From: a virus | IMG/VR virus record: IMGVR_UViG_3300030114_000014 | Location: 1-57,859 of that record | Reading direction: 5' to 3' (one strand) | DNA length: 57,859 nucleotides | Shown: positions 31,864 to 38,887 of the stretch, piece after piece | Layout of the letters: each line of letters opens with the position of its first letter | Numbering within the stretch: position 1 is the stretch's first letter | Notes under the pieces: model-generated | Told to the model about the DNA's origin: nothing | Seen by the model: only the letters and a program-made list of their open reading frames with translations | Database searches by the model: none | Position numbers and translations under genes: made by a program

Positions 31864-31952
31864 TGCAAGTATTAGTTCGATGATAGAACACTAAGGAAGC
31901 TTCATTAACGTGACTTAGAGATTATGAGGTTGAAATCCCATGACTTGCACCA
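31864..31952 (+). tRNA. tRNA-like with 18-nt anticodon loop, CCA encoded
   Basis: Acceptor TGCAAGT/ACTTGCA plus encoded CCA, D-stem GTTC/GAAC, and anticodon stem CTAAG/CTTAG enclosing 18 nt instead of 7. The T-arm has one mismatch. The loop contains TTCATTA, so CAT is one possible anticodon, but 11 extra bases make this unresolved. Confidence 0.5.
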
Positions 31953-32027
31953 GAAGGCTTGGTATCCAGCAAGTTACCAATTAGTGTTGACTGATAATTA
32001 TCGGTTGGCGCTAAGCCAAAATAATAT

Positions 32028-32102
32028 GCGGAGATAGGCTTATTGGTAAACCGCTTGACTAATAATCAAGTGTAGTGGGTTTGATTCCTACTCTTTGCAC
32101 CA
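32028..32102 (+). tRNA. tRNA-Ile, apparent anticodon AAT
   Basis: Acceptor GCGGAGA/TCTTTGC (GU pairs), anticodon arm CTTGA-CTAATAA-TCAAG, T-arm GTGGG-TTTGATT-CCTAC, encoded CCA. The loop reads AAT at 34-36. Unmodified A34 is rare in bacterial tRNA-Ile. Confidence 0.7.
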
Positions 32103-32186
32103 ATACAATACGAGCCATATTTGAAAGGTTTCTAGGCTTAGAAAGTAACGACGAAAAGAAGTTACGAAAATAATTAGAAACAACTT

Positions 32187-32275
32187 GGAGAAGTGGTGAA
32201 ATTGGTAGCCACGATAGCTTGCTAAGCTATTGTCGAGAAATCGGCATGGAGGTTCGAGTCCTTTCTTCTCCGCCA
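32187..32275 (+). tRNA. tRNA-Ser(GCT)
   Basis: Acceptor GGAGAAG/CTTCTCC, anticodon arm ATAGC-TTGCTAA-GCTAT (GCT), long class II variable arm, T-loop TTCGAGT, encoded GCCA end. Confidence 0.88.
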
Positions 32276-32336
32276 AAATAGCCATTTACCTTATTGAGTT
32301 TCCGGGCTAGGTCAAATAATTAGAAACTCTCACTAT

Positions 32337-32423
32337 GGAGAGATATGCAAATTGGAAAAGGCAGGCAGACTGTAAATCTGTTGAGTTCGCTCATTGTAGG
32401 TTCAAGTCCTACTCGCTCCACCA
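32337..32423 (+). tRNA. tRNA-Tyr(GTA)
   Basis: Acceptor GGAGAGA/TCGCTCC (one mismatch), anticodon arm GCAGA-CTGTAAA-TCTGT (GTA), class II variable arm TGAGTTCGCTCA, T-arm GTAGG-TTCAAGT-CCTAC, encoded CCA. Confidence 0.85.
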
Positions 32424-32572
32424 ATAAATCCGTACACACCGCGCTTTTGCGGTTAGGATTGGCTACGATGTGTATAAGGAAACTCTCCAAGCTGATACGG
32501 AGTTATAACGGCATAACCATTGTCGAGTAATCAGTATTTTAGGTGACTTCCAGGAAAGACTGGATTTAATAT

Positions 32573-32645
32573 GGGCGAATAGCTTAAGGGTAAAGCGTGT
32601 CAGCTGGTCTGAAAGTCGGAGGTTCGAATCCTCAATCGTCCACCA
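32573..32645 (+). tRNA. tRNA with undersized anticodon arm, identity unresolved
   Basis: Acceptor GGGCGAA/ATCGTCC, D-stem GCTT/AAGC, T-loop TTCGAAT and encoded CCA are clear. The anticodon region is about two bases short: it folds as TCAG-CTGGT-CTGA (5-nt loop) or a mismatched 7-nt loop GCTGGTC. Pro(TGG) is one reading; no confident identity. Confidence 0.55.
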
Positions 32646-32824
32646 AAGTCAAAAGGTTTCAGAAATTATGTCTCCTCGACTTAAAGAGAATAAGTGATCT
32701 TGGTAAATATGTGTAGTACTGCACCGCAAGAGGTCATGAGTTTCCACCGTTAGGTACCTAAATAGGAGAAAATTTCGGAGAGTTCATGAGGAGCTCATCA
32801 CTTAGTAGGTTGGGACTAAGTACA

Positions 32825-32973
32825 GAGAATATGGCGGAATGGGCATACGCTGCTAAGTCAGTTTAGTGCTTTGTACTAAACTGATAAGATTAGCTTGTCA
32901 GATGATTCATAATCTGGCTGTGTTGAAATTATACATGGGAAATCCATTGGAGGTTCGAATCCTCTTATTCTCT
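32825..32973 (+). tRNA. Oversized tRNA-like RNA (149 nt) with inserted hairpins, possibly Leu(TAA)
   Basis: Acceptor GAGAATA/TATTCTC, D-arm GCG/CGC with a GGGCATA loop, T-loop TTCGAAT. The stem GCTAA/TTAGC encloses a perfect 10-bp hairpin (32858-32884); without a 26-nt insert the loop would be GTTAAGA with anticodon TAA. Between this arm and the T-arm lie two more hairpins, one (32897-32918) with CAT in its loop and one with GAA. Either intron-like inserts or a chimaera of several tRNA arms. Confidence 0.45.
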
Positions 32974-33196
32974 GCTTGCTCTGCTGATTCAATGTTTTAA
33001 GTTTATACTTAAAAATGCTAAGATGATGTGGGGCATAAAATTAATATTGTAAATAGAATATTAGGAAGTATGAGAAGAAAGAAGTAGGTAAACCTAGTTT
33101 TGCGAATAAAGGCGAGATTAGTAAGGCATCATCTTGCAGTATTGTTAACTTCTGCAAGCCTAGTATTATATTTAGAGTATTAATTTACTCTTACAT

Positions 33197-33312
33197 GCCC
33201 AGTGTAGCTTATGTTTGGTTAAAGCACGATTTAAAACACTAACTTAACTTTTCCGGATTGGGTTATTTAAAGATTTAAATTTGAGTAGGCGGTTCAAATC
33301 CCTCACTGGTCG
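33197..33312 (+). tRNA. Oversized tRNA-like element (116 nt)
   Basis: Acceptor GCCCAGT/ACTGGTC (one mismatch), D-stem GCTT/AAGC, T-loop TTCAAAT. The region between D- and T-arms is about 40 bases too long and has no clear 7-nt anticodon loop; a TAACTT/GGGTTA stem encloses CCGG. Identity unresolved. Confidence 0.4.
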
Positions 33313-33319
33313 TACATAT

Positions 33320-33414
33320 GGAGCGATACCCAAGTGGCTATAAGGGGGCAGTCTTGAAAACTGCTAGGTCGGTTAGTCACCGATGCCAGAGTTCGAATCT
33401 CTGTCGCTCCGCCA
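33320..33414 (+). tRNA. tRNA-Ser(TGA)
   Basis: Acceptor GGAGCGA/TCGCTCC, anticodon arm GCAGT-CTTGAAA-ACTGC (TGA), long class II variable arm, T-arm CAGAG-TTCGAAT-CTCTG, encoded GCCA. Confidence 0.92.
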
Positions 33415-33532
33415 AAAGAGCCTCACAAGCCTCTGTCATTTCACGACATGCTCAAATCGTGACATTTAGTATGATTTATCATACAGGTATTGGACTAGCG
33501 GAAATACCGCAATGGATACCAAAAAAGATTTT

Positions 33533-33608
33533 CAGGGGATAGCTTAATGTGGTAGAGCTGTATTCTTAGAATATGTATGCGCAAGTTCGAACCTTGCTCC
33601 CTTGGCCA
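33533..33608 (+). tRNA. tRNA, anticodon TTA or TAG by register
   Basis: Acceptor CAGGGGA/TCCCTTG, D-stem GCTT/GAGC, perfect T-arm GCAAG-TTCGAAC-CTTGC, encoded GCCA. The anticodon arm pairs best as TGTAT-TCTTAGA-ATATG, giving TTA (would read UAA) with C33. An alternative register gives TAG (Leu) with one mismatch. Confidence 0.6.
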
Positions 33609-33648
33609 GTGGCAGAAACAGTGGGTTTCTCATATCAGCATTCGTGTA

Positions 33649-33770
33649 CTTTTGCTTTAGTTCTCTCCGGTATAGGCTAGGACTTCTAATCCTTGACCTC
33701 GGCGAAAAAACGGTGCATTTGTATAGTGAAGAATGATACTGTTTAGTGGGTTCGAACCCTACAAAAAAGA
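33649..33770 (+). tRNA. Oversized tRNA-like element, possible Arg(TCT)
   Basis: Anticodon arm AGGA-CTTCTAA-TCCT gives TCT. T-arm GTGGG-TTCGAAC-CCTAC is good. The variable region is about 53 bases with its own hairpins and the acceptor (CTTTTG... / AAAAAAG) is weak. Possibly degenerate. Confidence 0.4.
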
Positions 33771-33893
33771 CTTCGCTTGTGGCCGTTGCAGCCCACAAGT
33801 AAAAATAATTGATATCTTTGTCAGATAACAATCTGCATGGTAAACTGAAACTATATCGATTATGTGAGGGATTTTATGAAGTAGCACCTCGAA

Positions 33894-33930
33894 AAATAAT
33901 AGCGTGGCTTATCGCCACGCTATTATTTTA
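33894..33930. terminator. Terminator of the tRNA cluster
   Basis: AATAATAGCGTGGC-TTATC-GCCACGCTATTATT hairpin with trailing Ts; also serves the minus gene 33928-34098. Confidence 0.75.
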
Positions 33931-34098
33931 TTTATTTTCTTTTTTTATATATTTCGTAAGAGCAGTGTTTTCTCCATCTACTCTGCAAAATTCCATTTCT
34001 ATTTTATCTCCACTCTCAAATTCTATAATCATAGGATTGCCATAATGGACATCACTGATAGTTTCTCCAATGATAGGATTTTTCTTGTTATCAGACAT
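33928..34098 (-). CDS. Hypothetical protein, 56 aa
   Basis: MSDNKKNPIIGETISDVHYG, beta-rich, no TM. GGGAGGAATTAAT precedes the ATG at 34098. Last gene of the 34.1-35.6 kb operon. Confidence 0.7.
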   Translation of the reverse strand: MSDNKKNPIIGETISDVHYGNPMIIEFESGDKIEMEFCRVDGENTALTKYIKKENK

Positions 34099-34110
34099 AT
34101 TAATTCCTCC

Positions 34111-34326
34111 CTAAAATGGTTTTGCTAGTTTTTCCAATCTACGAATATGTCTATCAATTCGCCTTATAGATTTCTGTTTTTGTTTAATTGATCTGCATTT
34201 GTTGTTCCATCTCCTTACTACATCTTCATCTTTAGTGATAGCTCTAAGCATTGTATTTATGATTTCTCTATCCAATAGAACCTTTTTATTCTTTTTCTTT
34301 TCTAATGATTCACGAACTTCGCTCAT
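34111..34326 (-). CDS. Small basic protein, 71 aa
   Basis: Very rich in K and R and probably helical (KSIRRIDRHIRRLEKLAKPF). Nucleic-acid contact is possible. Overlaps 34310-34651. Confidence 0.7.
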   Translation of the reverse strand: MSEVRESLEKKKNKKVLLDREIINTMLRAITKDEDVVRRWNNKCRSIKQKQKSIRRIDRHIRRLEKLAKPF

Positions 34327-34651
34327 TTTTTACCCCCATATTCCTCATTCTAAATCTACCACTTTTAAACATCCTAACAGAAAATTCTATATTGCAATCT
34401 TCACATTTACTCATCTGAAGAACAAAACAATCACTCTTAATTGGAACGCTTTTGTGTCCGCAAGCCATGCACTCTAAATATTGCTTAAAATCTCCTTCTT
34501 GATTATTTATCATTTCCTTTGTTTTTGATATATCTTTTTCCAATAAATTCAATACTTCTATTACTTCGTGCCTTTCACTATTTAAATCAAGATTATTTAA
34601 GGACTTAAAATCTTTAAATATTTTTGTTATTGATTCCTGTACTTTTCTCAA
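34310..34651 (-). CDS. Putative zinc-ribbon protein, 113 aa
   Basis: Helical N-terminal half, then CMACGHKS...CFVLQMSKCEDC, a plausible four-Cys zinc ribbon near residues 65-90. Role unknown. Confidence 0.75.
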   Translation of the reverse strand: MRKVQESITKIFKDFKSLNNLDLNSERHEVIEVLNLLEKDISKTKEMINNQEGDFKQYLECMACGHKSVPIKSDCFVLQMSKCEDCNIEFSVRMFKSGRFRMRNMGVKNERSS

Positions 34652-34934
34652 CCTTATTCATTCCTTTCATCATTTTCTTAATAATTGCTGGATGTGCCAT
34701 CAATATCTTATTCTCAAAAATATAGATATTTTTATTTGGGATTGGCTTGCGTTTATATCCATATTTCTTGATCCATTTCTTTTGTATCCTTTTGTTCTTA
34801 TTTCTTTTAGATGGGTATTCTAAGAATCCATCAGTAAGTTGTACGTTTTCTATTACCTCTAATCCATGTAATGAAATGTTTCCAAAATTAGCTATTCTCA
34901 TTCCATCAAAAAAATTATTACACACTGCCATCAT
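34614..34934 (-). CDS. Hypothetical basic protein, 106 aa
   Basis: Not recognised. Basic centre (SKRNKNKRIQKKWIKKYGYK) and no TM. Overlaps the start of 34310-34651 by about 38 bases. Confidence 0.72.
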   Translation of the reverse strand: MMAVCNNFFDGMRIANFGNISLHGLEVIENVQLTDGFLEYPSKRNKNKRIQKKWIKKYGYKRKPIPNKNIYIFENKILMAHPAIIKKMMKGMNKVEKSTGINNKNI

Positions 34935-34935
34935 A

Positions 34936-35196
34936 TCACCCTTGCCAAAATTTATTCTTATTCCAATTTTTAATTGACTTACCTTTCTTGTTAGCCTTGC
35001 CTACCTCGTTACCTATCTTCTTAAAATCAAAATCATCCATTACTTCAAATCTATCCATAGTGTTAAGTATCATATCCTCTTTCTTTACAGGTTTCTCAGC
35101 CGGAATTACAAGTTCCCCATTCGCTATAGCTTCAAGTAAAAAAGCTCTCCCCTCGAAGCCTACACTTGCAACGCCTATTATGATAACTTTCTTCAT
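34936..35196 (-). CDS. Hypothetical protein, 86 aa
   Basis: MKKVIIIGVASVGFEGRAFL looks like the first strand of a nucleotide-binding fold but lacks a complete GxGxxG; the rest is short and basic. Function unknown. Confidence 0.72.
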   Translation of the reverse strand: MKKVIIIGVASVGFEGRAFLLEAIANGELVIPAEKPVKKEDMILNTMDRFEVMDDFDFKKIGNEVGKANKKGKSIKNWNKNKFWQG

Positions 35197-35618
35197 TTTT
35201 GTCCTCCCTGCATGTATTCAGGATTTCCATTCTCCCATTCATATTGGCTCGGATTTTGAGTTTTATTTATTAGATGATTAATTGTATCTAAGTACCTAGA
35301 GAAATTAATTGCAGAGCCTCCTAATGAGTTTCCTGTTGTTTTTATTTCATATCTATAATTCTTTAATTCCGTTATTTTTACTGGTACATTTTCAAGTACT
35401 ATAGTTCCAGCTTCTAGAATAGTTCCGTAGACACTGTTCTTTTCTTTGAGCTTATATATATCTTTAGATATCTTCTCCATTTTTCTCTTATTTATGTCAA
35501 TAAAATAAACTCCTTCTATTGCTCTAACTTTGTAAACTTTTAAGAGTACTCCCTCAGTTATCCTATATACATCTAGATATTCATTTTCTTGAACTGTTTG
35601 ATAAATATATTTTGACAT
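35193..35618 (-). CDS. Hypothetical protein, 141 aa
   Basis: Not recognised; beta-rich (VYRITEGVLLKVYKVRAIEG). Overlaps the next start by four bases (ATGA-type coupling). First gene of this operon. GGGGGAGATTAAA precedes the ATG. Confidence 0.78.
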   Translation of the reverse strand: MSKYIYQTVQENEYLDVYRITEGVLLKVYKVRAIEGVYFIDINKRKMEKISKDIYKLKEKNSVYGTILEAGTIVLENVPVKITELKNYRYEIKTTGNSLGGSAINFSRYLDTINHLINKTQNPSQYEWENGNPEYMQGGQK

Positions 35619-35674
35619 TTTAATCTCCCCCTCATATTAAAGCAAAAAATAAGGAACATTGCTGTTCCCCTAAT

Positions 35675-36073
35675 TTATTTTGCTGCTAATTCTTTTTCTT
35701 CATTTATTCTTAAAATATCTTTTTCTATTTTCTTAATTTTAATTTTTAACTTATCTGCTTTTTTCTTACTAAATTCACTACCTTCTTTTTCATACTTATC
35801 TAATGATTTATTCATTGCTTTGTAATCCAATACCATATTGTCTATCTTCTTGTCACACTCTTTAATTGTTTTTCTTTTTTCTATATTTACAATAATACTG
35901 TTATGTTTTATTTTTGAATTTAATTCCAATATATCATTTCCTAATTGATTTATATCATTTTTTAATCCTGGATGAGCAAATCTCTCCTTTTCATATTTTT
36001 TTGTCATTGATTTGTACTCTTTAATTAATCCCTTTAATATTTTTTTGTTTTTGTTATTTTCTGTCATTTTCAT
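35675..36073 (-). CDS. Coiled-coil protein, 132 aa
   Basis: Lysine-rich coiled coil almost throughout (MKMTENNKNKKILKGLIKEY). Start at 36073 with the AAAGAGAGTGATAGTA leader and a box 23 bases upstream. No TM, unlike most genes with this promoter. Confidence 0.78.
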   Translation of the reverse strand: MKMTENNKNKKILKGLIKEYKSMTKKYEKERFAHPGLKNDINQLGNDILELNSKIKHNSIIVNIEKRKTIKECDKKIDNMVLDYKAMNKSLDKYEKEGSEFSKKKADKLKIKIKKIEKDILRINEEKELAAK

Positions 36074-36095
36074 TACTATCACTCTCTTTCTTCTT

Positions 36096-36110
36096 TTTAA
36101 TATCTTATAC
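36096..36110 (-). promoter_or_regulatory. Box GTATAAGAYATTAAA
   Basis: Exact copy 23 bases before 35675-36073; it overlaps the last codons of 36105-36443. Confidence 0.75.
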
Positions 36111-36443
36111 AGTAAAGCCCCTAACGTTTAAAATAACCCCATTCTCGTCTTTCTTAGCCTTCGTTGTGTTCGGAGACATAAAGTTATTAACCATAGGATA
36201 ATCTTGCTCTTGTAGAGCTTTAAGCACCTCTCTACTGACGATGTAGAATTTATCACTTTCTATATCAATAGGAAACTTTACATTGTTATAACTTTTCTTA
36301 AAGATAGAAAAATTATCTACATTATTAATTTCTTCTTGAACAAATTCTACTCTTACTATTTTCCCACTAGGAGGAATTATTATTTCTTTGCCATCTTTGT
36401 TTAATACATTTATATTATGTGCTACTAAATTAATTATTTTCAT
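36105..36443 (-). CDS. Phage protein of the NLxxHxINV/PPSG type, 112 aa
   Basis: INLVAHNINVLNKDGKEIII followed by PPSGKIVRVE is a pattern I know from short uncharacterised phage proteins in diverse actinobacterial and firmicute phages. Function unknown. AGAGGGAGATTT precedes the ATG. Confidence 0.75.
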   Translation of the reverse strand: MKIINLVAHNINVLNKDGKEIIIPPSGKIVRVEFVQEEINNVDNFSIFKKSYNNVKFPIDIESDKFYIVSREVLKALQEQDYPMVNNFMSPNTTKAKKDENGVILNVRGFTV

Positions 36444-36470
36444 AAATCTCCCTCTTTCTTATTGATACTA

Positions 36471-36508
36471 ATCAACTCCTTGATTAAAATAAGAATCAAG
36501 GAGTTGAT
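36471..36508 (+). promoter_or_regulatory. 15-bp hairpin sequestering the ribosome-binding site
   Basis: ATCAACTCCTTGATT (36471-36485) pairs perfectly with AATCAAGGAGTTGAT (36494-36508), loop 8 nt. The AAGGAG for the ATG at 36513 lies within the 3' arm, so translation would need unfolding of the stem. Confidence 0.65.
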
Positions 36509-36512
36509 ATTA

Positions 36513-36824
36513 ATGAATATTCATCTTAGAAATAAATATAAGGATTATATTGAAAAACAGGCACAAGAATTAACTATGAATGATAAAAGAATCAACAAAA
36601 TTAAAAATTGTGGTCTCAATAAAAATCTCTTAGAGATATCTTACAAAGACAAAAAAGGTACTAAAACAAAAAGATTGGTTGAACCCTACAAACTTTCAGG
36701 TGATGATTTTTGGGGGTTCGATACTACAAAAAATGAAATTAGGAGATTCAAAACAAAAAATATAAAAGGTATCAAAGAAACAAAGAAGCCTTTTGAGGCT
36801 AGATGGAACATTGAAATTAATTAA
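36513..36824 (+). CDS. EKQA-tagged WYL-like protein, 103 aa
   Basis: N-terminus MNIHLRNKYKDYIEKQAQEL carries the virion-type tag. Residues about 40-95 (ISYKDKKGTKTKRLVEPYKL, WGFDTTKNEIRRFKTKNIKG) match the WYL-domain pattern: a Y-strand, R-x-VEPY-x-L, then xIRxF...I. WYL domains bind ligands or nucleic acids in many regulators. The ribosome-binding site is buried in a hairpin. Confidence 0.72.
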   Translation: MNIHLRNKYKDYIEKQAQELTMNDKRINKIKNCGLNKNLLEISYKDKKGTKTKRLVEPYKLSGDDFWGFDTTKNEIRRFKTKNIKGIKETKKPFEARWNIEIN

Positions 36825-37441
36825 ATATATTTCATGTATTCCGTCATTTCTTTCTCATCATCATGATGCACTATATTTATTCTCTGATTATTAAGCCTTT
36901 TATATAATTTGTAATTCAATCTCTTCTCCATTTCATCGCAACGTACATGGTCAGTATATTTATAAGAAAATGTTTCTGCAAGCATTTCATTTATATGATT
37001 TTCACTATTATATTTGTTTGAAATTATATCATAGCATTCACTGTATTTATCTTTTATTTCGTCCTCAAATAAATGTGTTAATTCATGGAAGAAAACATGT
37101 AAAAGATATTCCTTTGTATTTTTAGTGCTTTCTTTAGAAAGCACTCTTTTGGCTCTGTCTAAAGATATTGATATTCGATAAGGTAATCCCATAAGTTTAA
37201 TTATTTGAGTTTTGTCCATCGGATAGACTGCTGCAAAACTTTTATATTCCTTATCGAAATCTTCGTAGAATTTAGAATTAATTAGCATAGAATTGAATTG
37301 TGTATCCTTTGCACTTGCTATGAAATCTTCGTCATTGATATATTTTATTATGACTGAACAGTTAGGTTTTATTACGTTTTTCGAAAATATTTCTAGGGCT
37401 TTATCTAAACTTTCTTGCATTGTATTTTTTGTTATCTTCAT
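36821..37441 (-). CDS. Putative HExxH zinc metallopeptidase, 206 aa
   Basis: HELTH at residues 119-123 is a zinc-protease motif, and a downstream NEMLAETFSY supplies a possible third ligand (Glu). No signal peptide. Substrate unknown. The adjacent gene is also a metalloprotease-type protein. Confidence 0.75.
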   Translation of the reverse strand: MKITKNTMQESLDKALEIFSKNVIKPNCSVIIKYINDEDFIASAKDTQFNSMLINSKFYEDFDKEYKSFAAVYPMDKTQIIKLMGLPYRISISLDRAKRVLSKESTKNTKEYLLHVFFHELTHLFEDEIKDKYSECYDIISNKYNSENHINEMLAETFSYKYTDHVRCDEMEKRLNYKLYKRLNNQRINIVHHDDEKEMTEYMKYI

Positions 37442-37469
37442 GAATTATCTCATTCCTTTCAAATAAAAA

Positions 37470-37499
37470 ACAGTCATCAATTTCTGATGACTGTTTTAA
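37470..37499. terminator. Hairpin terminator
   Basis: AACAGTCATCA-ATTTC-TGATGACTGTT, past the stop of 37500-38117. Confidence 0.65.
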
Positions 37500-38117
37500 T
37501 TATGCTTGATTAAATATTGTATCACAATCTGTACATATAGCCTTGATTTCTTTTTTACTCTCAAAGCTTGCTCCACAATCAGGACACACGTATTTGAGTT
37601 TAGTCGATGGCTTTCTAGTTTTCTTCGGAGCAACAAAATTAGTTCTTTTCCATGAAAACACCGACTTATCAATATCCAAAGAATCAACAAACTCTCGCAT
37701 AGAATCAGTTAGTGTTGTTACTGACCAACCAATTTTATCTGCTCTTTCTATGTGTAATCCTCTTGATTCTGCTGCATCTCTGAATTTTGTATTATGTGTT
37801 TTTCCATTAGCATTGACGTCTTGGATATTGTTATAAATATTATAGAGATGAACCATCTCATGTTGCATTGTTCCGCAAAGTTCATGAAAGGTTCTGTTTA
37901 AGTATTCTGCACACATTGTAATTTCATACTCTTTTTCGTCCTCGTTTTCTCCACTCCATATCTGATGAACTGAACACCAACCTAATGTACTTTTCTTTTG
38001 TCCATGAGTTTGAACCACAATCATAGGTTCTTTTAGTTGCCCATCAAAATATTTGATATTAAATTCGATAAACATTTTTCTTAGCTCTCTTAGTATTACT
38101 TCCATGTTTGTATTCAT
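37500..38117 (-). CDS. SprT-like zinc protein, 205 aa
   Basis: MQHEMVH (H86, E87, H90) with a downstream KTHNTKF (H108) gives the SprT/Spartan metalloprotease-like core, and a C-terminal zinc ribbon (C178, C181, C195, C198) matches the usual SprT layout. Eukaryotic Spartan cleaves DNA-protein crosslinks; the bacterial and phage role is less clear. Length normal. Confidence 0.88.
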   Translation of the reverse strand: MNTNMEVILRELRKMFIEFNIKYFDGQLKEPMIVVQTHGQKKSTLGWCSVHQIWSGENEDEKEYEITMCAEYLNRTFHELCGTMQHEMVHLYNIYNNIQDVNANGKTHNTKFRDAAESRGLHIERADKIGWSVTTLTDSMREFVDSLDIDKSVFSWKRTNFVAPKKTRKPSTKLKYVCPDCGASFESKKEIKAICTDCDTIFNQA

Positions 38118-38188
38118 AGTTATTCATACCCCCATAATTTTAATCTTTCATTTAGTATACCTCCAATCTATAAAAAATTAAAGAAAAA

Positions 38189-38255
38189 TAAATCAGTAGG
38201 ACTTGAACCTACGACATGTCATATAGACCGCTCTAACCAACTGAGCTATAATTTA
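38189..38255 (-). ncRNA. tRNA-like RNA without a normal anticodon arm
   Basis: Acceptor TAAATTA/TGATTTA (extendable to 10 bp), D-arm GCTC-AGTTGGTTA-GAGC, T-arm GTAGG-TTCAAGT-CCTAC are canonical. Between D- and T-arms there are only 17 nt instead of about 23, folding as a 3-bp stem with a 5-nt TATAT loop. It is transcribed leftward from an exact promoter box ending about ten bases upstream. Could be a degenerate tRNA or a tRNA mimic. Confidence 0.6.
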
Positions 38256-38265
38256 TTTCTTTCTC

Positions 38266-38280
38266 TTTAATATCTTATAC
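38266..38280 (-). promoter_or_regulatory. Box GTATAAGAYATTAAA (before an RNA gene)
   Basis: Exact copy 11 bases before the acceptor of the tRNA-like RNA; the box therefore acts at the DNA or transcription level, not as part of a ribosome-binding site. Confidence 0.75.
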
Positions 38281-38305
38281 CATTTTATAGTGGATTGATT
38301 AAGTT

Positions 38306-38818
38306 TTAATCAATCTTAAGAGGATGGACTACTGCATTTTTATCAGCTGGCAAAAATTCGTACGAAACGTCCTCCCCATATTTAATAAATTCCAATCCAC
38401 TTTCATCAGCTAATTCCTTTGCTAGTTTGGTTGGATATTCTCCTTTAAATATAACCTTTTTTATTCCTGCCTGAATGAGTCTTATTGTGCAAAACACACA
38501 TGGTTGCGTAGTAACATACATAGTTGCTCCATCACAACTATTTCCATGTTTTGCACATTGATCTATTGCATTTGATTCAGCATGACCAGCTCTACAAAAC
38601 TCCAATCCCTCCCCTGACTTAAATCCCATCTCTCTCCTTTTGCAGTAACCAATATCTGTACAGTGAGTTGCTCCACTTGGTGCGCCATTATATCCTGTAG
38701 ATATAAGGTTTTTATCTTTTACTATTATTGCACCTACTTTTCTGGAACAACAAGTACTTCTTCTTTTTGTTTCCTCAGCTATATTCATAGCCCATCTAGA
38801 GAATGATATTCTTGACAT
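38306..38818 (-). CDS. Deoxycytidylate (dCMP) deaminase, ComEB type, 170 aa
   Basis: Zinc deaminase motifs HAE (H79-E81) and PCVFC (C107, C110) with an N-terminal GYNGAPSG loop identify the dCMP deaminase family. It converts dCMP to dUMP to feed thymidylate synthesis during phage replication. Length typical. AAGGAAAGTGATTAT precedes the ATG. Confidence 0.93.
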   Translation of the reverse strand: MSRISFSRWAMNIAEETKRRSTCCSRKVGAIIVKDKNLISTGYNGAPSGATHCTDIGYCKRREMGFKSGEGLEFCRAGHAESNAIDQCAKHGNSCDGATMYVTTQPCVFCTIRLIQAGIKKVIFKGEYPTKLAKELADESGLEFIKYGEDVSYEFLPADKNAVVHPLKID

Positions 38819-38887
38819 ATAATCACTTTCCTTTCCAAAGAATTATTTTTATCATATAATTATACTAATAAAGGAGGTTCGATTGTT

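Noticed and set aside
31629-32285. Minus-strand frames 31629-31868 and 32088-32285
   Set aside because: Antisense to tRNA genes and their promoter; such frames often yield spurious annotations.
32345-33831. Open frames over the tRNA cluster on both strands (for example 32345-32530, 33318-33542, 33544-33831)
   Set aside because: They run through clear tRNA genes, lack good ribosome-binding sites and show no protein-like pattern.
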